Part shown: positions 35,151-45,084 of the stretch, piece by piece | How the letters are laid out: the number at the start of each line of letters is the position of its first letter | Position numbering within the stretch: position 1 is the first letter of the stretch | Assembly: GCF_900167365.1 (NCBI RefSeq) | Contig: NZ_FUXL01000005.1 | Location: 248,001 to 312,000 of the forward strand | Length of the DNA stretch: 64,000 nucleotides | Direction of reading: 5' to 3' | From: Consotaella salsifontis | Lineage (GTDB): Bacteria; Pseudomonadota; Alphaproteobacteria; Rhizobiales; Rhizobiaceae | Notes under the pieces: model-generated | The model's database searches: none | Seen by the model: only the letters and a program-made list of their open reading frames with translations | What the model was told of the DNA's origin: nothing | Position numbers and translations under genes: made by a program

Positions 35151-36938
35151 TCAGGCCATTCCCAACGAGATGGAAGCCCCTTCTCGAGACGACGTCGTGG
35201 CTTCCAAAGAGATCAGACGCCGGCGCCATTTCGCCGTCGCGCGGATCACCTCTTCAGGATGAAGCTCGAACGGCGTAGCGAAAACGCCGGTCGCGCGGAT
35301 TCGTTCACCAATTTCCGGATCGCCCGAAAAACTGATCAAGAGCGGTGAAATGACCAGGGGGACTGCGATGGGGCAGACCCAGAGAAAAAGGTCCGGCGCG
35401 AAGACATAGGTGGCGTAGAGCAGAGCGGTGCCGGCTGCCACCATCCACCAGCTGCTGCGCAGGGCGGTGGAAAGCGGAAGACTGCCGTCCTCGCGTTCGG
35501 TGGCAGGCCAGCCACCGTCCGCACCCACGAGGATCTCAAACACGGCCTTCGACTGGAACATCATCATCACCGGTGCCAGGATCGAGGTGGTGAGAAGCTC
35601 CGCCGTCGCGCTGGCGAGAACCGTGATGAAACCGCCGAACTTGAAGCGGTGGCGCGAGAACGCATTGCCGAAGGCGATCAGCGTCTTGGGCAGGAGAAGA
35701 AGAACGCCGATGCCGACGAGCAGCAGGAGCGCCTTTCCTGTCTCCGGGCGCGGAAACACCGGGAACAGCGAGTCCGCGGGGAAATAGTTGGGCGCCGGCG
35801 CCAGGATCGGATCAAGCAGGCTGAAGACGATGAAGAACAGCCAGAGGGGCGAGGCGGCATAGGCCATGATGCCCTGAACCAGCGCGATGCGGCTCCAGGT
35901 TCTGAGGCGCGGGGCGCCGATGAGGCGGCCGTGCTGAATGTTGCCCTGGCACCAGCGGCGGTCCCGCTTGGCATATTCGATGAGGTTCGCTGGCGCTTCC
36001 TCGTAGGAGCCGTCGAGATCGGGATCGACCCTGACCTTGTAGCCAGCTCGCGCCAGAAGCGCGGCCTCCACGAAGTCGTGGCTGAGAATGTCGCCGCCGA
36101 AGGGCGCCTTGCCCGGCAGCTTCGGCAGACCGCAGCTCGCCGCGAAGGCACGCGTGCGGATGATGGCGTTGTGGCCCCAGAACGGGCCCTCGCGGCCTTG
36201 GAGCCAGGCGATGCCGCGCGAGAAGATGGGCGAATAAAGCGCCGCCGAAAACTGCAGCGCCCGCCCGAACAGCGTCTTGCGGCCGATGATCAGCGGCAGC
36301 GTCTGGAGAAGAGCCAGCTCCGGCTCGCGTTCCATGCGCGCCACCATCTCCACCATCGTCTCGGGGCGCATCAGGCTGTCTGCGTCGAGCACCAGCATGT
36401 ACTCGTACGCGCCACCATTGTTGGTGACGAAGTCGGCGATGTTGCCGGCCTTGCGCCCGATATTGTTCGTGCGGTTGCGATAGTAGAGATGAGCGGCGAC
36501 GCCGAGCTCGGCCGAAAGGCGGCGCGCCCAGAGCTGCTCCGCATCGCGACATTCCTGCCGGGTGGAATCGCTCAGCACGTGAACGTCGAACTGATCGAGC
36601 GCGCCGATCGCACGCAAGCCCTCGATCATCGCGGCGACGCGGGCGAAAACCGCGACCGCGTCCTCGTTGTAGACCGGGACGAGAATGGCCGTGCGCGAGA
36701 GGCCGCGCCACGCCGAGACGGGCCTCGGCGCGCGCCGAGGCCCGGCCGTGAACAAGCCGGCCATCGCCGTATTGAAGCCCCAGGCCAGCCAGAAGCAGCA
36801 GATCGCCAGCAACCCGATCTGCACGACATGGAGCCACGTCAGACCATTAACCGTGATGACGGTGGCAAAAAGCATAGCGGCCAGAAGGGCGAGCAACGCC
36901 GCCGTTCCAGCAAACACGAGTCGTCGTATCGTGATCAC
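35151..36938 (-). CDS. opgH: Glucans biosynthesis glucosyltransferase OpgH (MdoH)
   Basis: A 595-aa membrane glycosyltransferase family 2 protein. Two helices (residues about 7-60) precede the catalytic domain: VPVYNED (88-93), LSDST (D124), LVLDADS (D185, D187), the GGDILSHDFVEAAL acidic block (D288) and RDRRWCQGN (325-333). Helices follow from about 350. It polymerises glucose from UDP-glucose into the glucan backbone. The protein is shorter than the E. coli form (847 aa), mainly at the N-terminus. GTG 36938 has AGGGGAC upstream. It lies 75 bases and one in-frame TAA after opgI. Confidence 0.93.
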   Translation of the reverse strand: MITIRRLVFAGTAALLALLAAMLFATVITVNGLTWLHVVQIGLLAICCFWLAWGFNTAMAGLFTAGPRRAPRPVSAWRGLSRTAILVPVYNEDAVAVFARVAAMIEGLRAIGALDQFDVHVLSDSTRQECRDAEQLWARRLSAELGVAAHLYYRNRTNNIGRKAGNIADFVTNNGGAYEYMLVLDADSLMRPETMVEMVARMEREPELALLQTLPLIIGRKTLFGRALQFSAALYSPIFSRGIAWLQGREGPFWGHNAIIRTRAFAASCGLPKLPGKAPFGGDILSHDFVEAALLARAGYKVRVDPDLDGSYEEAPANLIEYAKRDRRWCQGNIQHGRLIGAPRLRTWSRIALVQGIMAYAASPLWLFFIVFSLLDPILAPAPNYFPADSLFPVFPRPETGKALLLLVGIGVLLLLPKTLIAFGNAFSRHRFKFGGFITVLASATAELLTTSILAPVMMMFQSKAVFEILVGADGGWPATEREDGSLPLSTALRSSWWMVAAGTALLYATYVFAPDLFLWVCPIAVPLVISPLLISFSGDPEIGERIRATGVFATPFELHPEEVIRATAKWRRRLISLEATTSSREGASISLGMA

Positions 36939-37013
36939 GTTCGAACCGGGTCCCCTACCCTGGCCAGGCCCCCGGCCAGCAAAGCGGAGCGCCGCCGCGA
37001 CCGAGGAGCCAGC

Positions 37014-37373
37014 TTACCGCCGCCGCAGGGCGAGACGCCCAAAGGGCAGGAAACGCTCGCGCTTTTCGCGCACGAGCTGCTGAACCGGCATCGGGAGACT
37101 GGCCCGGGGGGCGGGCAGCACGACACCACGCAGCAGCGCGACAGCCTTGGCGTCGCCACCTCTGGCCGACGACATCAGCGCCGGAGCATCCGCCGGATCG
37201 CGTCCGTCCATCTCCAGCCTCGCCGCCAGGGCCTCGAGGACGACTTCGTCCGACAAATCAGGACGTCCAACAATCAAGCCCGCAGTCGGGCGATCAAGAG
37301 AAGCACGCATGGGAACAAACTTTGACGAGGGAGAACTGACGGCATTCTTCGAGATTGCAGCAGCCTGCGTCAT
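37014..37373 (-). CDS. opgI: OpgI-like small protein between opgG and opgH
   Basis: A 119-aa protein (MTQAAAISKNAVSSPSSKF start) whose ATG overlaps the opgG stop as ATGA, a sign of translational coupling. It has no membrane helix. The middle (SDEVVLEALAARLE) is helical and acidic, and the C-terminus is rich in Arg and Pro (VREKRERFLPFGRLALRRR). In Rhodobacter sphaeroides the operon is opgGIH followed by opgC, and opgI is a small gene at this position. Identity here rests on position, since I could not align the sequences. It is in the same frame as opgH and separated by one TAA. Confidence 0.65.
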   Translation of the reverse strand: MTQAAAISKNAVSSPSSKFVPMRASLDRPTAGLIVGRPDLSDEVVLEALAARLEMDGRDPADAPALMSSARGGDAKAVALLRGVVLPAPRASLPMPVQQLVREKRERFLPFGRLALRRR

Positions 37374-38977
37374 ACCGATCCTGTCCACTGATAGAGGAAT
37401 GTCTCGCTTACAATGCGCTGCATCATCGAAAGTTTCGCACGAATTTCGACCGGGCCGGATTCAGTCCGTTCGAGTTCGATTGCAAGGCGCCAACCTCCGT
37501 CCGGCAGACGATCTAGCGCCACGTGGTTAACGCGCGCCTTCTCGGACACTTCCACGATCGGCTCAGGTGCCACGCCGTCCGGCAGATTGGCGACGGTTCC
37601 GCCCCTAAAGTTAATAGCAAAGCGGCGGAAGTTTGGCTGCGGCTCGTCGACGGCATTGCCCCCCGCACCCGCGAAGGTATCGGAAACATGCGCCAGACGA
37701 TCAAAGGTCTCGACCTCGAGGCCCCAGCGCATCCGGTAGCGGAACTCGTAGGAGCTTCCCGCCTTCGGCTTGTCCTCGGGCACCCAGAAGGCGACGATAT
37801 TGTCGTTCGCCTCGTTGGCGCTGGGAATCTCGACCAGCTCGATCGCGCCGCTGCCCCAGTCGCTGAGCGGCTCGATCATCAGCGACGGCCTCAGATCGTA
37901 GCGCGCCTCGAGATCCTCATAATGGGAAAAGTCGCGGTCGCGTTGGATGAGACCGAAGCCGCGCGGTGAAACCTCGGCGAGATGAGACAGGGCGAGCTCG
38001 GCCGGATTGCGCACCGGGCGCCAAAGCCGCTCGCCATTGGCGCGATAGATGACGAGGCCATCGCTGTCATGCACCTCGGGCCGGAAATCGTCCCGCGCGC
38101 CATGGTCATGCTCGCCGAAGAAGAACATGGACGTCAGCGGCGCGACGCCCAAACGCTGCACCTCCGCCCGGAAGTAGAGGCGTGCCGTCACGTCCACGAT
38201 GGTCTGTTCGCCCGGCACGAGGGTAAAGGCGAAGGCGCCCGTAACGCTCGGACTGTCCATCTCCGCGTAGATCTGGATCTGATTATCGCCAGCCTTGGGC
38301 CTGACGATATAGAAGGTCGTGAAGCGGGGAAATTCCTCGGAGTCCGAGGTTGCCGTGTTGATCGCGAGGCCGCGAGCCGAGAGACCGTAGCGCGTCCCCG
38401 AACCCAGGGCACGAAAGTAGCTCGCGCCAAGGAACGTCACCAGCTCGTCGAAGACGTCGGGGCGCTGAAGCGGGTAGTGGAGGCGGAAGCCCGCGACACC
38501 AGGAAGATCGATTCCCTGGAAGGTCGAAGGATCCAGCGGTGCCCGGTACTCGAAATCGGCGCCGGTGAAGTGCTGCTCCTGGAACACCTTGCCGTCGCCG
38601 ACAAAGATGCGCGCCGTGTCCTTGAAGTAGGAGCCCGGATAGAACGCCTGAAGCTGAAAGCTCACCGGCTGATCGCGCCAAAGCGCATGATCCGGCCGGA
38701 AGCGCACCATGCGGTGTTCGTCATAGGTCAGGTCTAGCAGAACCTGCGGCAGCTGCGAGGGCTGCTCGACATAGGCTTGGCCGGCCTTGGCACGCATTGC
38801 CGAGGACAGAGCCTCGAAGTCGAAATTCTGAAGATCGATCGCCGGCGCGGGGGCCTGCGGGCTATCCTGGGCCAGGGCGCGACCGGCCCACACCGTCGCA
38901 AGGGCGGCGCCGAGGCCGAGCTGCAAGGTGGAGCGACGAGTAAAAGAAACTGGTCGACGCGAAGGAAGAACAGGCAT
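37370..38977 (-). CDS. opgG: Periplasmic glucans biosynthesis protein OpgG (MdoG)
   Basis: A 535-aa periplasmic protein. The N-terminus MPVLPSRRPVSFTRRSTLQL has a twin-arginine motif and the segment LGLGAALATVWAGRALAQD is a Tat-type signal with cleavage near ALA-QD. Family blocks: FYPGSYFKDTARIFVGDGKVFQEQHF, LGASYFRALGSGTRYGLSARGLAI, MFFFGEHDHG and DHEDLEARYDLRPS-like FSHYEDLEARYDLRPSLMIEPL. OpgG works with OpgH to make branched periplasmic glucans. It is the first gene of the operon; ATG 38977 is preferred to an upstream GTG 6 bases away. The signal route is unusual, since E. coli OpgG uses Sec. Confidence 0.94.
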   Translation of the reverse strand: MPVLPSRRPVSFTRRSTLQLGLGAALATVWAGRALAQDSPQAPAPAIDLQNFDFEALSSAMRAKAGQAYVEQPSQLPQVLLDLTYDEHRMVRFRPDHALWRDQPVSFQLQAFYPGSYFKDTARIFVGDGKVFQEQHFTGADFEYRAPLDPSTFQGIDLPGVAGFRLHYPLQRPDVFDELVTFLGASYFRALGSGTRYGLSARGLAINTATSDSEEFPRFTTFYIVRPKAGDNQIQIYAEMDSPSVTGAFAFTLVPGEQTIVDVTARLYFRAEVQRLGVAPLTSMFFFGEHDHGARDDFRPEVHDSDGLVIYRANGERLWRPVRNPAELALSHLAEVSPRGFGLIQRDRDFSHYEDLEARYDLRPSLMIEPLSDWGSGAIELVEIPSANEANDNIVAFWVPEDKPKAGSSYEFRYRMRWGLEVETFDRLAHVSDTFAGAGGNAVDEPQPNFRRFAINFRGGTVANLPDGVAPEPIVEVSEKARVNHVALDRLPDGGWRLAIELERTESGPVEIRAKLSMMQRIVSETFLYQWTGSV

Positions 38978-39186
38978 GGACACGAGGCGGCTTCACTCTG
39001 AAAGGAGGACAGCCGTAATAATAGGGCTACCGAGAGCATCTGCCTAGACGGACTCGCGGCTCCCACCAAGGAAATTCGCGTCAAGGTCGGGCGCCGGCGC
39101 CCCGAGCAAGTCATCGGCGAGAAGCGGTACGCCTTGAGGATCGTCCCCGGCTCGGTCACCGCGAGGATCCACAATGGCGCCCTCGC

Positions 39187-39687
39187 TCACCTCAGGCGCC
39201 GCAGCTTCTTGGTCAGGATTCCGTCAAACTGATCGATTGCCCCAACAAGGGCGTCGCGATCCTCCCCGTCCAGAGCCTCCCTCAGCTCCGTCTCGACGCG
39301 GCTCCAGATCGCCAGCACCGTATGCTTGGCGACCTCGCCCCGGGAGGTCAGAACCACCATGGTGCGCCGACCGTCACTATCGCTCGCCTCTCGCGCGACC
39401 ATATCCTTCTCGATCAGGCGATCCAGCATTTTCGAGACGGTCGAGGGCCTCACGGCCAGCCGGTCCGCGAGCTTGGAGACACTGATCGGTTCGTTACGAT
39501 CGAGCTCGCAAAGGAGCTGGTCCTGGCCTGGATGGAGCCCCGCATCCGTGAGGAGCAGCGCAAACAATGCCCGCGTCGATTTCGCGATCGACAGGAGCGA
39601 CCGGGTCAGGGGCGCGCCGGCCGCGGAGGCCGGGTCGATTCCGCCTGTGTCGCCCTGCATGCCGCTTTTGAGTTCGATAAGGGTCAT
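39187..39687 (-). CDS. MarR family transcriptional regulator
   Basis: A 166-aa winged-helix protein. The helix-turn-helix reads ISVSKLADRLAVRPSTVSKMLDRLIEKDMV, followed by the wing EASDSDGRRTMVVLTSRG, typical of MarR. The N-terminal helices form the dimer interface. It is transcribed away from the chemotaxis operon. Its own promoter and its probable targets share the 430-base divergent region. The ligand and targets are unknown; opg and che are only neighbours. Confidence 0.92.
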   Translation of the reverse strand: MTLIELKSGMQGDTGGIDPASAAGAPLTRSLLSIAKSTRALFALLLTDAGLHPGQDQLLCELDRNEPISVSKLADRLAVRPSTVSKMLDRLIEKDMVAREASDSDGRRTMVVLTSRGEVAKHTVLAIWSRVETELREALDGEDRDALVGAIDQFDGILTKKLRRLR

Positions 39688-40115
39688 ATCCTGATCTCCG
39701 TGAAGAGATGATCATGCAGAACGACCGGCTGGATTCTTTCAACTGGTTAAAGTCAGCCAGGAAATCATTTCCGACCGGTCGCAACCGGAGCTGGGCGCCT
39801 GCCTCTGCCCAGGACTCTCGCCATCACGCTTCAAGGTGAACGAAAGCTTGCGGGGAAACGATCCATGCGAGCGGGCGGCCGCGAGGGTCGGCGACGGTCC
39901 CTCGACCTTTGGTTGATCCCGCACCGCCCTGATTTTCTGGGAAAGCGCGCGCCTTGACCGCCCGAAAATAGAAAGCGCGACATATCTTATTCCACTTATA
40001 CTGTATTCCTGATTGATATATTCAATACACCCAAAAGCAGAAACAGGTAACTCATCCGCAACCTGTCAGGAATATCCATGGTGCTCCAGACTTATTGGAG
40101 AGGGAATCGTCTGCC
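39688..40115. other. Divergent regulatory region before the chemotaxis operon
   Basis: About 430 bases between the MarR gene and the STAS gene. The stretch 39970-40040 is AT-rich with TATTCCACTTATACTGTATTCC, where a sigma-70-like promoter for the che operon is possible. I could not define a clear -35/-10 pair or MarR operator. Confidence 0.4.
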
Positions 40116-40493
40116 ATGCAGGAAATATATAATCAGCCTGCACAGAACAATGCAGAAGACTACGCTCTCGCGGGACAACTATCGCTCAGAGACGCACCAC
40201 GCGTTGCGGAAGAACTGAAGCAGGCGCTCGTCGCGGGCCGAAACATTCGCGTTCGCACCGGCGACGTCGAGGCTATGGACCTGAGCATCGTGCAGCTTTT
40301 GGTGGCAAGCATCAAAACGGCTGAGGCATCGGGATGCGCAATCGCGATCGAGGCACCCGAGGGCGGCGTCCTCGATCAGGTGCTGAAGCGCGCCGGCCTC
40401 GACCAGCCCTTGGACGGATGCCTCCAGCGCCGCGACGGCTTCTGGATCGGACTGAGCTGCCAAGCGAGCAAAGAAGAAGGATACGCCCAATGA
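40116..40493 (+). CDS. STAS-domain protein heading the chemotaxis operon
   Basis: A 125-aa protein beginning MQEIYNQPAQ. The STAS fold is suggested by the strand LAGQLSLRDAPRVAEELKQAL and the core VRTGDVEAMDLSIVQLLVASIKTAEASGCAIAIEA; the MDLSIVQLL segment aligns with the anti-sigma-antagonist phosphorylation loop (DxS). The Ser could be phosphorylated, or STAS could just scaffold. ATG 40116 is chosen over a TTG 21 bases upstream because AGAGGG lies before it. Its stop overlaps the cheY start (ATGA), so it is cotranslated with the che operon. A STAS protein in this place is unusual. Confidence 0.85.
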   Translation: MQEIYNQPAQNNAEDYALAGQLSLRDAPRVAEELKQALVAGRNIRVRTGDVEAMDLSIVQLLVASIKTAEASGCAIAIEAPEGGVLDQVLKRAGLDQPLDGCLQRRDGFWIGLSCQASKEEGYAQ

Positions 40494-40858
40494 GCAAGAC
40501 GATCCTCGTCGTCGACGATTCGGCTTCCGTGCGGCAGATGGTCAGCCTGACCCTGGCGCAGGCCGGCTACCGCACCATCGAGGCCTGCGACGGCGCCGAC
40601 GCCCTGTCGAAGGCGGGAGCCAACCGCCTCGACGCCGTCATCACCGATCTCAACATGCCGAACATGGACGGGCTCACCTTCATCAAGCGCTACCGCGCCA
40701 GCCCAGCCAGCGCCGGCGTGCCGATCGTCTTCCTTTCCACGGAGTCGGACGGCGGCATCAAGGCGGAGGCCAAGGCAGCGGGCGCGACCGGCTGGATGGT
40801 GAAGCCTTTCCGGCCGGAGCAGCTTCTCTCGGTCGTGCGCAAGGTGGCGGGCGAATGA
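40490..40858 (+). CDS. cheY: CheY-type response regulator
   Basis: A 122-aa receiver domain: acidic pair D9-D10 ([11 protein letters not shown]), phosphorylation site D53 (VITDLNMPNMDG), switch Thr T84 in IVFLSTES, Lys K105 in MVKPF. Its ATG overlaps the STAS stop and its stop overlaps the cheA start, both as ATGA. It should receive phosphate from CheA encoded next. The motor or other output cannot be read from sequence. Confidence 0.95.
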   Translation: MSKTILVVDDSASVRQMVSLTLAQAGYRTIEACDGADALSKAGANRLDAVITDLNMPNMDGLTFIKRYRASPASAGVPIVFLSTESDGGIKAEAKAAGATGWMVKPFRPEQLLSVVRKVAGE

Positions 40859-42864
40859 GCGGCATCGACCCTATCGAGACGTTTCGCCAGGAAGCGCAGG
40901 AGCTTCTGGAAACGCTTGAACAGACCCTCCTCGACCTCGAACAGCGTCCCGACGACAAGGACCTCGTGGCGCGTGCCTTCCGCGCCCTTCACACGCTGAA
41001 GGGTTCGGGCGCCATGTTCGGCTTCACGGCCGTCGCCGAGTTCCTGCACGATTTCGAAACCGCCTTCGACCGCGTGCGCAAGGGCGAGGCCGAGGCTTCC
41101 AAGCCTCTGGTGTCCGCGGCCCTCAAGGCGCAGGATCATGTCGCCGACCTCGTCGCCGGTGGCGACGATCCCGCGCGCGGGCAGGAGATTCTCGCCAATC
41201 TGCGCGCGGCGGTGAGCGGCGCGGCGCCGTCGGGCGCAACGCCCTGCCAGTCCGCCGCGTCCACCCCCGCGGGAGCACCGGCCAGCGAAACACGCGGCTG
41301 GACGGTTCGCTTTGCCCTGCCCGCCGATGCGCTGGTCCTCGGCACCAATCCGCTTCTTCTCCTCGACGAGCTGCGCGGACTCGCGCCGGCCAAGGTTCGC
41401 GCCGCCATGGCTGCCGTGCCGTCGCTCGAGGCGATCGAGCCCTCCGCCTCCTACATCACCTGGGAGGTCACACTCGACGGGCCGGTGGCCCTTGAGGCGA
41501 TCGAAGACGTCTTCCTGTTCATCCGCGACGACATGGACCTCGCCATCGAGCCGCTGAGCCCGGTCGTGCCGGAGACGGAGGAGAAGGCGCCCGCGCCCGA
41601 AACCGCCGCCTCGGAATCAGCGCCGACGCCCGCAGCGAAGAAGCCCGAGAAGCAGACCGCCGCGAACGAGCGCGCCGCGACCTCGCTGCGCGTCTCGGCC
41701 GAGCGTCTCGACGAGCTGATGGACCGGGTCGGCGAGCTGGTGATTGCCCAGGCGCGGCTCAATGAACTCGCCGCCCAGAGCCGCGAGCCCGCGCTGGGCG
41801 CCGTCGCCGAGGAGATCGCCCGCCTCACGGCGAGCCTGCGCGACACGACGATGAGCACGCGCATGGTGCCCATCGGCTCGCTCTTCGGCCGCTTCCGCCG
41901 CCTGGTCCACGATTTGTCGCGCGACCTTTCCAAGCCCATCGACTTCGTGACGGTGGGCGAGGAAACAGAGCTCGATAAGACCGTCATCGAGCAGTTGGCC
42001 GATCCCCTCGTCCACCTCATTCGCAATTCGGTGGACCACGGCGTCGAGCCGGCCGAGCGGCGCTGCGCGTCCGGCAAGTCTCCCACCGGCACCATTCGAC
42101 TGTCGGCGAGCTATCGCGGCGCCGAGGTGGCCATTGCCGTCACCGACGACGGCGCCGGCCTTGATGCCGTCCGCCTGCGCGCCAAGGCGGAGGAACAGGG
42201 GCTCATCGCTCCTAGCACGCCGATGGCCGACAGCGACATCTATCCGATGATCTTCCAGCCGGGCTTTTCCACCGCCAAGGAAGTCACCTCGCTGTCCGGC
42301 CGAGGCGTCGGGATGGACGTCGTCAAGCGCACGATCGACGGCCTGCGTGGCTCGATCGACATCGACACGCAGCTGGGGCGCGGCACGACCGTCACGCTGC
42401 GCCTGCCCCTGACGCTCGCCATCATCGATGGTCTGCTCGTGCGGGTCGGCGACGAGCGCTACACCATCCCGCTGGCGGCGGTGGAAGAGTGCGTCGAGCT
42501 GTCGGCGACCGGCGGCGTGGAGACGCGCGGTCGCAACTTCATGAACATCCGCGACGCGCTGGTTCCGTTCCTTAGGCTGCGGGAGCTGTTCTCCGTTCCC
42601 GGAGAGCCCGAGCCCTTCCAGAAGGTGGTGGTCGTCGCCTCCGGCTCCACCCGCGTCGGGCTCGTGGTCGACCAGATCATCGGCAACAACCAGACGGTGA
42701 TCAAGCAGCTCTCGCGGCTCCACTCGGGGGTCAAGACCTTCTCGGGCGCGACGATTCTCGGCGACGGCACCGTCGCCCTCATCCTCGACGTCATGCACCT
42801 GGTCGGCTTCGGCCAGTCCCTGGAAGAGCGGCGCCGGCAGGATCGCATGGGGAGAGCCGCATGA
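40855..42864 (+). CDS. cheA: Chemotaxis histidine kinase CheA
   Basis: A 669-aa full-length CheA. Hpt domain 1-105 with the phospho-His at residue 46 (RALHTLKGSG). Residues 140-235 hold a P2-like domain that also occurs in the kinase-less protein at 74-922. A dimerisation helix pair (LRVSAERLDELMDRVGELVIAQARL) begins near 275. The ATPase shows the N box LVHLIRNSVDHGVE, G1 VTDDGAGLD and G2 SGRGVGMDVVK. The C-terminal CheW-like domain runs from about 525. It is coupled to cheY and cheW by ATGA overlaps. Confidence 0.97.
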   Translation: MSGIDPIETFRQEAQELLETLEQTLLDLEQRPDDKDLVARAFRALHTLKGSGAMFGFTAVAEFLHDFETAFDRVRKGEAEASKPLVSAALKAQDHVADLVAGGDDPARGQEILANLRAAVSGAAPSGATPCQSAASTPAGAPASETRGWTVRFALPADALVLGTNPLLLLDELRGLAPAKVRAAMAAVPSLEAIEPSASYITWEVTLDGPVALEAIEDVFLFIRDDMDLAIEPLSPVVPETEEKAPAPETAASESAPTPAAKKPEKQTAANERAATSLRVSAERLDELMDRVGELVIAQARLNELAAQSREPALGAVAEEIARLTASLRDTTMSTRMVPIGSLFGRFRRLVHDLSRDLSKPIDFVTVGEETELDKTVIEQLADPLVHLIRNSVDHGVEPAERRCASGKSPTGTIRLSASYRGAEVAIAVTDDGAGLDAVRLRAKAEEQGLIAPSTPMADSDIYPMIFQPGFSTAKEVTSLSGRGVGMDVVKRTIDGLRGSIDIDTQLGRGTTVTLRLPLTLAIIDGLLVRVGDERYTIPLAAVEECVELSATGGVETRGRNFMNIRDALVPFLRLRELFSVPGEPEPFQKVVVVASGSTRVGLVVDQIIGNNQTVIKQLSRLHSGVKTFSGATILGDGTVALILDVMHLVGFGQSLEERRRQDRMGRAA

Positions 42865-43367
42865 GCACGACCATCGAACATCACGGCATGAACGCCCTGA
42901 CCTTCCATCTCGAGGACGAGATCTTCGCGGTTCAGGCGGAAAGCGTGCGCGAAATTCTCGACCCTGTCCCCATCACGAGGGTGCCCAACGCGGCGGCCTT
43001 CGTCGGCGGACTGATCAACGTGCGCGGCACCGTCGTTCCCCTCGCCGACCTTCGGGTCGTCTTCGGGATGGAGCGCCGGCCGCCCGACAAGGACACGCGG
43101 ATCATCGTGGTGGAGTTCACCCTCGACGACGAGCCCATGGTGACGGGCATCCTCGCCGACCGCGTGCATGAAGTGACGGAAATCGAGGCCGCGTCCATGG
43201 AGCAGGTGCCCTCGGTGGGCATGCGCTGGCCGCCGGCCTTCATCAGAAGCATTGGCAAACGCGACGACGGCTTCGTCGTCATCCCCGACATGGAACGGAT
43301 ATTTCGCACCCAGAGCGGCCGGGACGCCGCCGCGGCGAACCTGACCGAAGAAAGGCACGAACAATGA
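42861..43367 (+). CDS. cheW: CheW coupling protein
   Basis: A 168-aa CheW domain, with [20 protein letters not shown] near the start and [24 protein letters not shown]. It couples receptors to CheA. It is overlapped by cheA and by the MCP gene downstream, both as ATGA. A second CheW follows the MCP; two CheW genes in one operon suggest different receptor subsets or array positions. Confidence 0.95.
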   Translation: MSTTIEHHGMNALTFHLEDEIFAVQAESVREILDPVPITRVPNAAAFVGGLINVRGTVVPLADLRVVFGMERRPPDKDTRIIVVEFTLDDEPMVTGILADRVHEVTEIEAASMEQVPSVGMRWPPAFIRSIGKRDDGFVVIPDMERIFRTQSGRDAAAANLTEERHEQ

Positions 43368-45076
43368 GAGCGACCCTGAAGCTGAAGCTGGTGACAGCGT
43401 TCTTCCTGATCATCGCCATGTCCGCCCTGGGCATGCTGATGGCGGTCCAGAACCTGTCCTCCCTCAACGATGCCTTCAAAGTCGTGGTCGAGAAGAACGT
43501 TCTGCGCATCGAGAACGCCGGGAACATGGACACCCATATCGCCCGCCTCGCCCGCACCCTCTATGAATCGGTGCTACAGAGCGACCAGGACACCATCTCA
43601 AAGCTCCAGGACAGCGCCAACGAGGAGCTGCGCACCATCAAGGCCAGCGCCAAGGAAGTCTTCGACGTCTCCGATTCCGGCAAGGCGCTCGTCAATCGCT
43701 TCACCGATCAGCTCGCCATCTACGAGCGCTATGTCGGCGAGATCATGACGCTGTCTCGCGCCAACCGCGACATGGAAGCCATGGCGCTGATGACCGGCGA
43801 AGCCGCCGCAGTTCGCAAGGAGGCAGCCGCCGTTCTCGCGGAAATCGTCGACACCAACCAGAAGCAGCTCGACGAAGCGAAGACCAATACGGATAACGTC
43901 TACTCCTTCGCCCGCAACGTCGTCTTCGCCCTTCTGATCGCCTCGCTGGTGGTTTCGTTCGGCGCCGCGTTCTGGATCATCACCTCCCTTAGCCGTGGTC
44001 TGAAGCAGGCGCAGGCCCTGGCGGACGCCGTCGCCAACGGCGATCTGCGCGCCACCGCCGAGGTTCGCACGAACGACGAGGTCGGCGACCTCCTGAACAC
44101 CCAGAACCGCATGGTGAAGAAGCTGCGCTCCGTCGTCGGCGACGTCACCTCCGCCGCCCATCACGTCTCCTCGGGTTCCGAAGAGATGTCGGCGACCGCC
44201 GAGCAGCTCTCCCAGGGTGCGACCGAGCAGGCGTCCGCCACCGAGGAGGCATCGGCGGCCATGGAGGAGATGGCGGCCAACATCAAGCAGAACGCCGACA
44301 ACGCGGTTCAGACCGAGCAGATCGCCAAGCGCTCGGCGGTCGACGCGACCTCCAGCGGCGACGTCGTCGGCCGCGCCGTCACCGCGATGCAGACGATCGC
44401 CGAGAAAATCAACGTCGTTCAGGAAATCGCCCGCCAGACCGATCTTCTCGCCCTCAACGCGGCGGTCGAGGCGGCCCGTGCCGGCGAACATGGCCGGGGC
44501 TTTGCGGTCGTCGCCTCCGAGGTCCGCAAGCTCGCCGAGCGCAGCCAGGCGGCGGCCACGGAAATCTCCGGCCTCTCTGGCGACACGTTGAAGGCCGCGC
44601 AGATGGCCGGCGACATGCTCGCCAAGCTGGTTCCCGATATCCAGAACACCTCCCGCCTCGTAGAGGAGATCTCGGCGGCCAACCGCGAGCAGGCGACCGG
44701 CAGCCAGCAGGTGAACACCGCCATCCAGCAGCTCGACAAGGTGACGCAGCAGAACACCGCCGCCGCAGAGCAGATGTCGTCCACCGCGCAGGAGCTGGCC
44801 GGCCAGGCCGAGCAGCTGAAGGACGCCGTGTCCTTCTTCCAGACCGACGCGGACGGCGGTCGACCGGCGGCATCCGAGCCGCGCCGTGCCGCCAAGCGCC
44901 CCGCCAAGCGAGTCGCGTCCAGCCAGCGCGGACGCCAGGCCAGCGACTCCGTCGGCGACCTCAAGCGCATGTCGGCCAAGATGCACAGCCAGGGCGGCGC
45001 CGGCGGCTTCGAGTTCGACATGGGCAATGGCGACGACGAGTTCGACCACGAATTCTCCCGCAACGACGCCGCCTGA
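43364..45076 (+). CDS. Transmembrane methyl-accepting chemotaxis protein
   Basis: A 570-aa receptor. TM1 is at about 9-27 and TM2 at about 185-208 ([22 protein letters not shown]). A four-helix-bundle sensing region lies between them. HAMP follows, then the signalling domain, with the tip [48 protein letters not shown]. The C-terminus ([14 protein letters not shown]) is acidic and lacks the WEEF-type docking tail. It is encoded inside the che operon, so it probably senses for this pathway; the ligand is unknown. Confidence 0.94.
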   Translation: MRATLKLKLVTAFFLIIAMSALGMLMAVQNLSSLNDAFKVVVEKNVLRIENAGNMDTHIARLARTLYESVLQSDQDTISKLQDSANEELRTIKASAKEVFDVSDSGKALVNRFTDQLAIYERYVGEIMTLSRANRDMEAMALMTGEAAAVRKEAAAVLAEIVDTNQKQLDEAKTNTDNVYSFARNVVFALLIASLVVSFGAAFWIITSLSRGLKQAQALADAVANGDLRATAEVRTNDEVGDLLNTQNRMVKKLRSVVGDVTSAAHHVSSGSEEMSATAEQLSQGATEQASATEEASAAMEEMAANIKQNADNAVQTEQIAKRSAVDATSSGDVVGRAVTAMQTIAEKINVVQEIARQTDLLALNAAVEAARAGEHGRGFAVVASEVRKLAERSQAAATEISGLSGDTLKAAQMAGDMLAKLVPDIQNTSRLVEEISAANREQATGSQQVNTAIQQLDKVTQQNTAAAEQMSSTAQELAGQAEQLKDAVSFFQTDADGGRPAASEPRRAAKRPAKRVASSQRGRQASDSVGDLKRMSAKMHSQGGAGGFEFDMGNGDDEFDHEFSRNDAA

Positions 45077-45084
45077 GAGGCACC

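Noticed and set aside
36936-36960. TTCGAACCGGGT resembling a T-arm at the opgH start
   Set aside because: No other tRNA arms; coincidental GC-rich sequence between opgI and opgH.
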